Shown here piece by piece: positions 16,318 to 23,597 of a stretch of 34,723 nucleotides of DNA. Location: contig CAZXWC010000011.1 of the NCBI GenBank assembly GCA_964644525.1, forward strand, positions 1 to 34,723, in the 5' to 3' direction. How positions within the stretch are numbered: position 1 is the first letter of the stretch; each line of letters begins with the position of its first letter. The stretch is from BM714 sp964644525 (lineage in GTDB: Bacteria; Bacillota; Clostridia; Peptostreptococcales; BM714). The notes beneath the pieces were generated by a model. That model did no database searches, was not told the origin of the DNA, and worked only from the letters and a program-made list of their open reading frames with translations. The position numbers and the translations under genes were made by a program.

Positions 16318-17376
16318 ATGCGTGAAGATTATTTGATAATCAATTACATGGGAAAGAGAAATAAGATGATTAATGAATTGATATCAGAGCATTTGAATAG
16401 TCTGTCGGAAGAAAAGCGTAAATATTGTTTGGAAAAATTAATTTCAATGGCAAAAAAAAATATGGATTTCAATGAATATAGCGCTTATAGAAAAAAAATA
16501 AAGAACAAAAATATCTCTTTTGTAGACATAAGCGAAAAAAGCTTTCCCCCTCAACTAAAGAAAATTTACGATCCTCCACTGGTGTTGTTTTATGAGGGAA
16601 CCCTTGAAATCCTGAGCAAAAGACCTTGTGTTGCGATAGTTGGATCACGTAAATGCAGCAATTACGGAAGACAAGTTGCATATGATTTTGCAAAACGCCT
16701 CTCGAGAGCAGGAATAAGCGTAATAAGCGGAATGGCATATGGAATAGACTCAAGCGCCCATATAGGGGCATTGACAGGACAAGGATCTACTGTAGCAGTG
16801 ATGGGAACAGGAATAGACATATGCTATCCGGCAAAAAACAGATCATTGCATGAACAAATTTCAAAAAGAGGGCTTTTGTTAACGGAGTTTGGATTGGGTG
16901 TGAATCCCCTGCCATATAATTTCCCTAGGCGAAACAGGATAATAAGCGGTTTGTGCGATGCTTTGATTGTAATAGAAGCGGGTCTGAAGAGTGGGGCATT
17001 GATTACGGCGGATTTTGCGCTTGAACAAGGTAAGGATGTTTACGCAGTTCCAAGTGGGATAATGGGGAATTATGGAAAAGGTTCAAACAAACTGATAAAA
17101 GAGGGAGCTGAATGTCTGGTCGACATTGAAGAGGTTATTGATATATATGCCAAAGCGGATAATTCTACACCGCTTGAAAAAATGGCCGAGACAATATTGA
17201 CTGAGTCGGAAAGAAAACTTTTGGAAATAATTGAATATGAAAGTCCTGTGCATATTGATAGACTGTTTTCGTATGAAATAATGGGCGTTAATGAAATGAA
17301 AGGCGCTTTAATGATGCTCATGATCAAAGATAAAATATATCTTGAACCCGGGGATAAATATTGCATAAAACAGTAA
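16318..17376 (+). CDS. dprA: DNA-protecting protein DprA
   Basis: Binds incoming single-stranded DNA during transformation and loads RecA; also present in many bacteria not known to be competent. 352 residues. The Rossmann-like core shows GSRKCSNYG (109-117), ISGMAYGIDSSAHIGAL, VMGTGIDICYPAKN, FPRRNRIISGLCDALIVIEA, SGALITADFALEQGK and VYAVPSG. A C-terminal winged-helix-like region (about 300-352) follows ESERKLLEIIEYE. ATG 16318 is chosen because GAAGGTGA (16306-16313) precedes it; the earlier in-frame start at 16279 lies inside comM and has no ribosome site. It is the last gene before the topA promoter. Confidence 0.96.
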   Translation: MREDYLIINYMGKRNKMINELISEHLNSLSEEKRKYCLEKLISMAKKNMDFNEYSAYRKKIKNKNISFVDISEKSFPPQLKKIYDPPLVLFYEGTLEILSKRPCVAIVGSRKCSNYGRQVAYDFAKRLSRAGISVISGMAYGIDSSAHIGALTGQGSTVAVMGTGIDICYPAKNRSLHEQISKRGLLLTEFGLGVNPLPYNFPRRNRIISGLCDALIVIEAGLKSGALITADFALEQGKDVYAVPSGIMGNYGKGSNKLIKEGAECLVDIEEVIDIYAKADNSTPLEKMAETILTESERKLLEIIEYESPVHIDRLFSYEIMGVNEMKGALMMLMIKDKIYLEPGDKYCIKQ

Positions 17377-17391
17377 AAGATTTTGAAAATT
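17377..17391. promoter_or_regulatory. CodY-box-like sequence at the topA promoter
   Basis: AAGATTTTGAAAATT matches 12 of 15 positions of the published CodY box (AATTTTCWGAAAATT) and overlaps the -35 of the topA promoter. AT-rich DNA produces such matches by chance, so this is tentative. Confidence 0.3.
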
Positions 17392-17411
17392 ATATAATAA
17401 TCTGTTATAAT
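17383..17411 (+). promoter_or_regulatory. Predicted strong promoter for topA
   Basis: TTGAAA (17383-17388), 17-base spacer, and TATAAT (17406-17411) extended by TG at 17403-17404. Start expected near 17418, 25 bases before the topA ATG. Confidence 0.7.
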
Positions 17412-17442
17412 AGGTCTCACTGCTGAAAGAAAAGGTGATAAA

Positions 17443-19506
17443 ATGAAAAATTTAGTGATTGTAGAGTCTCCGGCAAAAGCAAAAACGATATCGAAATTTC
17501 TTGGAAGCCGCTATAAAGTAAAGGCCTCGGTAGGTCATGTAAGAGACTTGCCCAAAAGCAAGATGGGTGTAGATTTTGAAAATGATTTTGAGCCCGAATA
17601 TATTACAATTAGGGGAAAAGGGAAAGTTTTAAAGGAATTGAGAAGCGAAGCGAAAAAGGCGGACAAAGTATATCTTGCAACTGACCCTGATAGAGAGGGT
17701 GAAGCAATATCATGGCATCTGTCAAAGGCTCTTTCAATTTCGGAAGATGAAATTTGCCGTGTTGAATTTAACGAAATTACAAAGGAAACAATAAAAAAAG
17801 CTGTAAAATCACCAAGGAAAATAAACATGGACCTAGTTGATGCACAGCAAGCAAGAAGGGTTCTTGATAGAATTGTTGGCTACAGCATAAGCCCTTTGCT
17901 TTGGAGGAAAATGAGAAAAGGGTTAAGCGCTGGACGTGTGCAGTCAGTTACGACGAAAATGATATGCGACAGGGAAAATGAAATCAACGCTTTTATACCT
18001 GACGAATACTGGACATTGAACGTTAAATTGGAAACAAAAGATAAAGAAATTTTTGACGCTGTTTTTTATGGTGAAAAAAACAAAAAGAAAAAAATCAATA
18101 ATGAAAAGGAATTGAATGGAATACTTAAAGAACTGAATCCGGATAATTACATGGTTGATTCTTCAGAGAAAAAACTTAAAAGGCGTTCTCCGTATAAGCC
18201 ATTCACAACCAGCAGCCTGCAGCAGGACGCTGCAAACAAATATGGTTTTTCCACAAAGAAAACCATGATAATCGCACAACAATTGTATGAAGGGATGCAA
18301 ATCGGTAAAAAGACAATAGGGCTTGTTACCTATATCAGAACAGACTCAACAAGGATTTCAGATTATGCCAAAGACATGGCAAAAGAGCATATTTTGGAGA
18401 ATTATGGGGAAATTTATCTTAAAAAAGAAGGCGCAAAAGCCGCTAAGAATGGAAAATCCGTTCAAGACGCCCATGAAGCAATCAGACCGACTGACGCTAG
18501 TCTGAAACCTGAAGATATAAAGTCGCAATTAAAAACTGAACAATACAAGATATACAAGCTCATATGGGAAAGATTCATTGCGAGTCAAATGGCTGATTCC
18601 ACGAGTGATTCATATAAACTTGTAATATCTAACGGCAGGTATATATTTAATGCAAGCGGAATAAAATTGAAGTTTGACGGTTTCTTGAAAGTGTATTCTT
18701 ACACAAATGTAAAAGACGTTGAAATACCGATTTTGTCTGCAGGTGAGAATCTGAGGCAGGTGGATAAGGAATTCAAGCAAAGCTTTACCCAACCGCCGGG
18801 AAGATTTTCTGAATCAACATTGGTAAAGGCGATGGAAGAAAACGGTATAGGCCGGCCGAGCACTTATGCCCCTACAATATCAACAATAATATCAAGAGGG
18901 TATGTTCGAAGAGAGAAAAAACTTCTCTATCCGACGGATTTAGGTGTAATGATAAACGAATTAATGGAGAATCATTTCAAGAGCATAGTAAATATTGATT
19001 TTACCGCAAACCTGGAAGTGGAATTCGATAAAATAGAATCCGATGAAATACCATGGCGTAAAGTGGTGAGAGACTTTTATAAACCGTTTTCAAATTCATT
19101 AAAAGCCGCTGACGAGGCAATAGAAAAGGTTGATCTTACAGAAGAAACTGATGAAGTATGTGAAAAATGCGAGAGTCCAATGGTTATTAAGCATGGAAGA
19201 TTTGGAAGATTTTTAGCATGTTCAAATTATCCGGAATGCAGCAATACAAAGTCAATTGTTGTGAAAACAGGTGTGAAATGTCCGGATTGCGGTGGAGATA
19301 TTGTTGAAAGAAGAACAAAAAAAGGTAGGGTTTTTTACGGCTGCATTAATTATCCTAAATGTGAATTCAGCATATGGGACAAACCGATTAAAGAGAAGTG
19401 TCCTAAATGTGATTCTATGCTTGTAGAGAAAAAAAGTGGTAAAAAAGTAAAGATAAAATGTACAAATGAAAATTGCGATTATTCGATAGAAAAATTGCAA
19501 GAATAA
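17443..19506 (+). CDS. topA: DNA topoisomerase I
   Basis: Type IA topoisomerase that relaxes negative supercoils. 687 residues. TOPRIM domain at the start (KNLVIVESPAKAKTISKFLG) with the DPDREGEA acid cluster (81-88). The strand-cleaving tyrosine is Tyr297 in TYIRTDSTRIS. The C-terminus from 573 carries three four-cysteine zinc ribbons: CEKC...CSNYPEC, CPDC...CINYPKC and CPKC...CTNENC. This number is usual for Firmicute TopA. ATG 17443 is preceded by an AAAGGTGAT site. codY follows after its own promoter. Confidence 0.98.
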   Translation: MKNLVIVESPAKAKTISKFLGSRYKVKASVGHVRDLPKSKMGVDFENDFEPEYITIRGKGKVLKELRSEAKKADKVYLATDPDREGEAISWHLSKALSISEDEICRVEFNEITKETIKKAVKSPRKINMDLVDAQQARRVLDRIVGYSISPLLWRKMRKGLSAGRVQSVTTKMICDRENEINAFIPDEYWTLNVKLETKDKEIFDAVFYGEKNKKKKINNEKELNGILKELNPDNYMVDSSEKKLKRRSPYKPFTTSSLQQDAANKYGFSTKKTMIIAQQLYEGMQIGKKTIGLVTYIRTDSTRISDYAKDMAKEHILENYGEIYLKKEGAKAAKNGKSVQDAHEAIRPTDASLKPEDIKSQLKTEQYKIYKLIWERFIASQMADSTSDSYKLVISNGRYIFNASGIKLKFDGFLKVYSYTNVKDVEIPILSAGENLRQVDKEFKQSFTQPPGRFSESTLVKAMEENGIGRPSTYAPTISTIISRGYVRREKKLLYPTDLGVMINELMENHFKSIVNIDFTANLEVEFDKIESDEIPWRKVVRDFYKPFSNSLKAADEAIEKVDLTEETDEVCEKCESPMVIKHGRFGRFLACSNYPECSNTKSIVVKTGVKCPDCGGDIVERRTKKGRVFYGCINYPKCEFSIWDKPIKEKCPKCDSMLVEKKSGKKVKIKCTNENCDYSIEKLQE

Positions 19507-19512
19507 AATATA

Positions 19513-19541
19513 TTACAATCTTTTAATAAATAAGTTATAAT
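19513..19541 (+). promoter_or_regulatory. Predicted promoter for codY
   Basis: TTACAA (19513-19518), 17-base spacer and a perfect TATAAT (19536-19541), 29 bases before the codY ATG. Confidence 0.6.
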
Positions 19542-19569
19542 GTTTATAAGACCTTTAGGAGGTAAAACT

Positions 19570-20349
19570 ATGAACAGCAGTTTATTGAACAAAACAAGGA
19601 AATTGAATAGTATATTGCAGCAATCTGCAGATGCTCCTGTTTCTTTTCCCGAGTTATGTAAAACTTTAAGTGAAATTCTGGACGCAAATGTGTATGTTTC
19701 AAACAAAAGAGGTAAGATACTTGGAGTTAATTTATCTGACGCCTCAGATGCTTCAATTATTATTGATGAAAATACGGGTTTGAAAAAATTTCCAAATGAG
19801 TACAATGATGAATTGGTAAGGATAACGCATACAAATTACAATATTACTGGAGACGATTTGCTTAAAATATTCAAATATGATATTGAAAGCTTTGAAAAGT
19901 TTGTCACAATTGTTCCAATAATAGGAAACGGCGAAAGACTTGGCACATTTGTGCTTGCGCGTTACAACAGTAAATTCGAAGAAGAAGACATTGTTCTTGC
20001 CGAATATTCGGCAACAATCGTAGGAATGGAGATTTTAAGATCAAAGAGTGAGAAAATTGAAGAAGAGGCTAGAAAAAAAGCTGTTGTACAAATGGCCATA
20101 GGGACCCTTTCATATTCGGAACTTGAAGCTATTGAACATATTTTCGCTGAACTTGATGGAAACGAGGGTATGCTTGTAGCAAGTAAAATTGCAGACAGGG
20201 TTGGAATAACAAGGTCTGTGATTGTAAACGCCTTAAGAAAATTTGAAAGCGCAGGCGTCATTGAATCAAGATCTTTGGGCATGAAGGGAACATTCATCAG
20301 AATACTGAATGACAGATTGATTGAGGAACTGAATAAACTTAAAAAATAG
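19570..20349 (+). CDS. codY: GTP- and branched-chain amino acid-sensing regulator CodY
   Basis: Global repressor of nutrient-limitation genes in low-GC Gram-positives. 259 residues. The N-terminal GAF-like domain (about 1-160) binds isoleucine/valine and includes the SDASDASIIIDE and FVTIVPIIGNGERLGTFVLAR segments. The C-terminal winged helix (about 200-259) holds the hallmark GITRSVIVNALRKFESAG (from residue 212) followed by VIESRSLGMKGTFIRI. ATG 19570 follows TAGGAGGTAA (19556-19565); the upstream in-frame ATG at 19540 lies within the -10 region and is excluded. hslUV, which precedes codY in Bacillus, is absent; topA is the neighbour instead. A terminator closes the unit. Confidence 0.98.
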   Translation: MNSSLLNKTRKLNSILQQSADAPVSFPELCKTLSEILDANVYVSNKRGKILGVNLSDASDASIIIDENTGLKKFPNEYNDELVRITHTNYNITGDDLLKIFKYDIESFEKFVTIVPIIGNGERLGTFVLARYNSKFEEEDIVLAEYSATIVGMEILRSKSEKIEEEARKKAVVQMAIGTLSYSELEAIEHIFAELDGNEGMLVASKIADRVGITRSVIVNALRKFESAGVIESRSLGMKGTFIRILNDRLIEELNKLKK

Positions 20350-20371
20350 ACGGCCTTGGCCGTCTATTTTT
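20341..20371 (+). terminator. Intrinsic terminator after codY
   Basis: AAATAGACGGC (20344-20354) and GCCGTCTATTT (20359-20369) form a strong stem around CTTG, followed by further Ts. The A-run upstream also gives a tail in the opposite direction. The stop codon lies within the stem. Confidence 0.88.
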
Positions 20372-20372
20372 A

Positions 20373-20401
20373 TTGCTTTAAACAAGCTAACGTGATATAC
20401 T
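20373..20401 (+). promoter_or_regulatory. Predicted promoter for rpsB-tsf
   Basis: TTGCTT (20373-20378), 17-base spacer and TATACT (20396-20401) with a TG extension at 20393-20394. Start near 20408, leaving a leader of about 100 bases. Confidence 0.6.
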
Positions 20402-20403
20402 GT

Positions 20404-20500
20404 CAAAGGCACAAAAACACACCTTTTGCATTCTGTTTAGACAGGTGCTTCCCAGGAAGTCGTTTAAAACAAGCAAGGGGGAGGAAAAAAACCAAAGGAG
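20404..20500 (+). promoter_or_regulatory. Structured rpsB leader, candidate S2 autoregulatory element
   Basis: About 100 non-coding bases before rpsB, long for this compact region. Possible stems: AAAGG (20405-20409) with CCTTT (20422-20426); CTGT (20433-20436) with ACAG (20441-20444); CTTC (20448-20451) with GAAG (20456-20459). A purine-rich stretch then leads to AAAGGAGG before the ATG. rpsB leaders that bind S2 are known in other bacteria; I cannot assign this one to a defined family by eye. Confidence 0.45.
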
Positions 20501-20509
20501 GATTTATAA

Positions 20510-21283
20510 ATGTCAGTAGTATCAATGAAACAACTTTTAGAATCGGGGGTCCATTTCGGGCATCAAACAAGAAGATGGAACCCAAAGATGGCCGAGTATA
20601 TTTTCACAGAAAGAAATGGAATCTATATTATCGACTTGCAAAAAACAGTAAAAATGATAGACAAGGCCTATGATTTTGTCAAAGCAAACACAGGTGGCAA
20701 AAAAACTATTCTTTTTGTCGGAACAAAAAAACAGGCTCAACAATCAATTGAACAGGAAGCAAAAAGATGTGGCATGTATTATGTCAGTCAAAGATGGTTA
20801 GGTGGAATGCTTACCAATTTTACCACAATAAGAAAAAGAGTGGATCGTCTTTTGCAACTTGAAAAAATGGAAAAAGACGGAACTTTTGATTTGTTGACTA
20901 AAAAGGAAGTAATGAAACTTAAGCATGAACAAGAAAAACTCGAGAAGTTTCTTGGCGGAATCAAAACAATGAAAAGGATTCCGGATGTAATATATGTTGT
21001 AGATCCCAGAAAAGAGAGAATCGCTATTCTGGAAGCTAGAAAATTAGGTATTCCTGTAGTGGCAATAGTTGACACAAATTGTGATCCGGATGAAATTGAT
21101 ATGATAATTCCCGGAAATGATGATGCAATAAGAGCTGTCAAACTAATTACTGCAACAATGGCAAACGCTGTAATTGAAGGAAAACAAGGCGAGCAAATGG
21201 AAGAAGCAGCAAACAAAGAAAAAGATGTTGAAAAAGAAAATGTTGAAGAGAATGTTGCAGGAAAAGAAGCTGCTGAAAAATAA
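20510..21283 (+). CDS. rpsB: 30S ribosomal protein S2
   Basis: S2 of 257 residues, located between the head and body of the 30S subunit. Hallmarks: MKQLLESGVHFGHQTRRWNPKM, YIFTERNGIYIIDLQKT, YVSQRWLGGMLTNFTTI, and PDVIYVVDPRKERIAILEAR with GIPVVAIVDTNCDPDEID. The last 30 or so residues are a Glu/Lys-rich low-complexity tail (EGKQGEQMEEAANKEK onward), a common variable end. ATG 20510 follows AAAGGAGGA. It shares a transcript with tsf. Confidence 0.98.
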   Translation: MSVVSMKQLLESGVHFGHQTRRWNPKMAEYIFTERNGIYIIDLQKTVKMIDKAYDFVKANTGGKKTILFVGTKKQAQQSIEQEAKRCGMYYVSQRWLGGMLTNFTTIRKRVDRLLQLEKMEKDGTFDLLTKKEVMKLKHEQEKLEKFLGGIKTMKRIPDVIYVVDPRKERIAILEARKLGIPVVAIVDTNCDPDEIDMIIPGNDDAIRAVKLITATMANAVIEGKQGEQMEEAANKEKDVEKENVEENVAGKEAAEK

Positions 21284-21321
21284 ATATAATATTTAAAACA
21301 GATAAGAAGGAGATGTTCAAT

Positions 21322-21975
21322 ATGGCTGCTGTAACAGCTGCGATGGTTAAAGAAGTTAGAGAGACATCAGGCGCAGGAATGATGGATTGCAAAAAGGCGC
21401 TTGTTAAATCTGAAGGAGATATTGAAAAGGCTATTGAGTTGCTGAGAGAAAAAGGATTGGCAAAAGCGGCTAAGAAAGCTGATAGAATTGCTGCTGAAGG
21501 ATTAGTTACTTCTTATATACACGGGGGCAGAATAGGCGTTTTGGTTGAAATTAACGCTGAAACTGATTTTGTGTCTAAGAACGAAGAGTTCCAAGCTTTT
21601 GCAAAAGATGTAGCAATGCAGATAGCGGCATCAAATCCTCTCTTCATATCAAGGGACGAGATATCCGAAGAAACGATTGAAAACGAAAAAGATGTTTTAA
21701 GAAAGCAAGCTTTGAATGAAGGCAAGCCGGAAAAAATAGTTGAAAAAATGGTTGAAGGAAGAATAAAAAAATATTACAAGGAAGTTTGCCTTTTGGAACA
21801 GCCGTTTATAAAAGATCCCGATATCGATATACAAACTCTACTCAATACAAAAATTGCGAAAATAGGAGAGAACATGAACATAAGAAGGTTCGCAAGGTTT
21901 GTAGTAGGCGAGGGAATTGAAAAAAAAGAAGAAAATTTTGCAGAGGAAGTAGCTAATCAAATAAAGAACAAATAA
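21322..21975 (+). CDS. tsf: Elongation factor Ts (short form)
   Basis: Exchanges GDP for GTP on EF-Tu. 217 residues, shorter than the roughly 280-305 residues of E. coli and many Firmicutes and closer to the short Thermus-type and some clostridial EF-Ts that carry one core subdomain. Visible: UBA-like N domain VKEVRETSGAGMMDCKKAL, the TDFVSKNEEFQAFA core motif, and FIKDPDIDIQTLLNTK with RRFARFVVGEG near the end. ATG 21322 fits the AAGAAGGAGA site (21304-21313); ATG 21313 lies within that site and is rejected. A terminator follows the stop directly. Confidence 0.96.
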   Translation: MAAVTAAMVKEVRETSGAGMMDCKKALVKSEGDIEKAIELLREKGLAKAAKKADRIAAEGLVTSYIHGGRIGVLVEINAETDFVSKNEEFQAFAKDVAMQIAASNPLFISRDEISEETIENEKDVLRKQALNEGKPEKIVEKMVEGRIKKYYKEVCLLEQPFIKDPDIDIQTLLNTKIAKIGENMNIRRFARFVVGEGIEKKEENFAEEVANQIKNK

Positions 21976-21981
21976 ATAATG

Positions 21982-22013
21982 AGGAGAGCACATAAAAGTG
22001 TTCTCCTTTTTTT
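21982..22013 (+). terminator. Intrinsic terminator after tsf
   Basis: AGGAGAGCAC (21982-21991) pairs with GTGTTCTCCT (21998-22007) with one G-U pair, around loop ATAAAA, then seven Ts. It separates rpsB-tsf from pyrH-frr. Confidence 0.9.
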
Positions 22014-22039
22014 GAAAAATAAAGGTTATTATGTATCAT
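22012..22039 (+). promoter_or_regulatory. Tentative promoter for pyrH
   Basis: TTGAAA (22012-22017), 16-base spacer, TATCAT (22034-22039). A perfect TATAAT at 22057-22062 lacks a -35 and would start transcription beyond the ribosome site, so I prefer the upstream pair. Some promoter is expected because a terminator precedes. Confidence 0.35.
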
Positions 22040-22074
22040 TTGTAGAAATCATACAATATAATGGGGGAATTTTT

Positions 22075-22785
22075 GTGAAGCCAAAATATAAAAGAATCAT
22101 TTTAAAATTGAGTGGAGAAGCTTTAGCCGGTGAAAACGGTTTTGGCATTAATGAAACGGTCGTAATGGACATAGCGCGCCAAATAAAAAGACTTCAGGAT
22201 ATGGGTATTGAAATAGCGCTTGTAGTAGGAGGAGGAAACTTTTGGCGGGGTCGATCGGGTAAAAGCATGGACCGCTCAACGGCTGACTATATGGGAATGT
22301 TGGCTACGGTAATAAACGGATTGGCTTTACAGGATGCTTTGGAAAGCATAGGAGTTATGACAAGAGTTCAAACTGCTATTGAAATGAGACAAATAGCCGA
22401 ACCATATATAAAAAGAAAAGCTGTAAGGCATTTAGAAAAAGATAGAGTTGTTATTTTTTCCGCTGGAACGGGGAATCCTTTTTTCTCAACTGATACAACA
22501 GCGGCATTGAGGGCTGCGGAGATTGAAGCTGAAGTCATTCTTCTTGCAAAAAAAGTAGACGCAGTATACGATTCAGATCCTAATGAAAATTCCGACGCGG
22601 TGAAATTCGAACGATTGACATACAAAGAAGTTCTTAGCAAGAGCCTCAAAGTTATGGATTCTACAGCTACATCCTTGTGTATGGACAATAACATACCTAT
22701 AATTGTTTTCGGATTGGATAATCCGGATAATATTTATAAAGTAGTAATGGGTGAAAATATTGGAACAACAGTTAAGGAGGATTAA
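22075..22785 (+). CDS. pyrH: Uridylate kinase
   Basis: Phosphorylates UMP to UDP for nucleotide, cell wall and lipid synthesis; hexameric amino-acid-kinase fold. 236 residues, the normal length. Motifs: RIILKLSGEALAGENGFGI, VVGGGNFWRGRSG, DYMGMLATVINGLALQDAL, and AKKVDAVYDSDP. I use GTG 22075, preceded by GGGGGA (22063-22068) and giving the family start KPKYKRIILKLSG. The frame stays open upstream to an ATG at 21979, but that stretch contains the tsf terminator. The stop is one base before the frr ATG. Confidence 0.96.
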   Translation: MKPKYKRIILKLSGEALAGENGFGINETVVMDIARQIKRLQDMGIEIALVVGGGNFWRGRSGKSMDRSTADYMGMLATVINGLALQDALESIGVMTRVQTAIEMRQIAEPYIKRKAVRHLEKDRVVIFSAGTGNPFFSTDTTAALRAAEIEAEVILLAKKVDAVYDSDPNENSDAVKFERLTYKEVLSKSLKVMDSTATSLCMDNNIPIIVFGLDNPDNIYKVVMGENIGTTVKED

Positions 22786-22786
22786 C

Positions 22787-23344
22787 ATGAGAGTGCAAGT
22801 CCACAAAGAGCTCGAAGAAAAAATGAAAAAAACGACAAGTGTATTAAAAGATGAACTAAATGCAATACGCGCTGGAAGGGCAAATCCTGCTTTGCTTGAC
22901 AGGATTAGCGTTGAATACTACAGTTCAAAAATGCCTCTTAAACAAATTGCTAATGTATCGTCTCCCGAGCCACGTTTACTCGTGATACAGCCATACGACG
23001 CTACAGCAATAAAGGATATTGAAAAATCCATACAACAGTCGGATCTTGGAATAAATCCTTCGAATGATGGTAAATTGATTAGATTGGCGTTTCCTATACT
23101 TACAGAAGAGAGAAGATTGGATCTTACCAAGCTGGTTAAAAAAACCGGGGAAAATGCTAAAATAGCAATAAGGAACGAAAGACGTTCCGCCAACGAGAAA
23201 TTTAAAAAGATGCAAAAAAATAGTGAAATGACAGAAGATGATTTCAAAAAAGCCGAATCTACAGTTGAAGACATAACAAAAGAATATGTCGAGCAAATCG
23301 ATCAATTGGTAGAAAATAAAGAAAATGAAATTATGGAAGTATAA
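22787..23344 (+). CDS. frr: Ribosome recycling factor
   Basis: Splits post-termination ribosomes with EF-G. 185 residues, full length and largely a three-helix bundle. Visible: the N-terminal KTTSVLKDELNAIRAGRANP helix, YYSSKMPLKQIANVS and LLVIQPYDATAIKDIEKSI in the small domain, and the RRDL-type segment ERRLDLTKLVKKTGENAKIA. ATG 22787 follows AAGGAGGA (22774-22781), inside the end of pyrH. The stop overlaps the next small gene's start (TAATG). Confidence 0.98.
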   Translation: MRVQVHKELEEKMKKTTSVLKDELNAIRAGRANPALLDRISVEYYSSKMPLKQIANVSSPEPRLLVIQPYDATAIKDIEKSIQQSDLGINPSNDGKLIRLAFPILTEERRLDLTKLVKKTGENAKIAIRNERRSANEKFKKMQKNSEMTEDDFKKAESTVEDITKEYVEQIDQLVENKENEIMEV

Positions 23345-23547
23345 TGGCCTTTGAATTGGATTTGTTATTGGGAACGGAACTTGAAATCGGAAGAAAAATG
23401 ATTGAAAGTCAAAATATGCACAAAAATATTGTAACAAAAAAACTTGTTAGTCCTAAATATAAGGGAGATAGAACAGTTGATACCTGTCGAATTGTTTTTG
23501 CCGAAATTCACAAGGACGACATAGTTTTGACAGTCAGCTATTTTTAG
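23344..23547 (+). CDS. Unrecognised 67-residue protein between frr and uppS
   Basis: I do not recognise this family. The frame starts at an ATG overlapping the frr stop by one base (TAATG), so translation is likely coupled to frr, and it ends at TAG 23545, just before a hairpin terminator. The first half (AFELDLLLGTELEIGRKMIE) looks like an amphipathic helix; the second half, after KKLVSPKYKGDRTVDTC, has two likely strands, RIVFAEI and DIVLTVSYF. One cysteine, no signal peptide, no membrane segment, no metal-binding cluster. Codon use resembles the neighbours. frr and uppS are adjacent or separated by unrelated genes in relatives I know, so this gene may be restricted to a lineage. A real gene is favoured by the precise coupling and terminator. 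Confidence 0.7.
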   Translation: MAFELDLLLGTELEIGRKMIESQNMHKNIVTKKLVSPKYKGDRTVDTCRIVFAEIHKDDIVLTVSYF

Positions 23548-23582
23548 CCCTCCAGATTATTCATGGAGGGTTCTACCTTTTT
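23548..23582 (+). terminator. Probable terminator after the 67-codon gene
   Basis: CCCTCCA (23548-23554) and TGGAGGG (23564-23570) form a perfect 7-bp stem around a 9-base loop; the tail TTCTACCTTTTT is interrupted, so termination may be partial. No clear promoter separates it from uppS 15 bases later, which suggests read-through. Confidence 0.6.
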
Positions 23583-23597
23583 AAAGCGGGTGAAACC

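Noticed and set aside
18323..18505. 60-codon plus-strand frame inside topA
   Set aside because: Out of frame within a conserved enzyme near its active-site tyrosine; a shadow frame.
20356..20673. Plus-strand open frame of 105 codons overlapping the rpsB leader and gene
   Set aside because: It starts in the codY terminator and continues out of frame into rpsB; no ribosome site and low-quality composition.
21285..21290. TATAAT between rpsB and tsf as a tsf promoter
   Set aside because: No -35-like sequence lies 15-19 bases upstream, and rpsB-tsf is normally one transcript.
21979..22074. Upstream in-frame extension of pyrH starting at ATG 21979
   Set aside because: It reads through the tsf terminator and has no ribosome binding site; GTG 22075 gives the conserved PyrH start and normal length.
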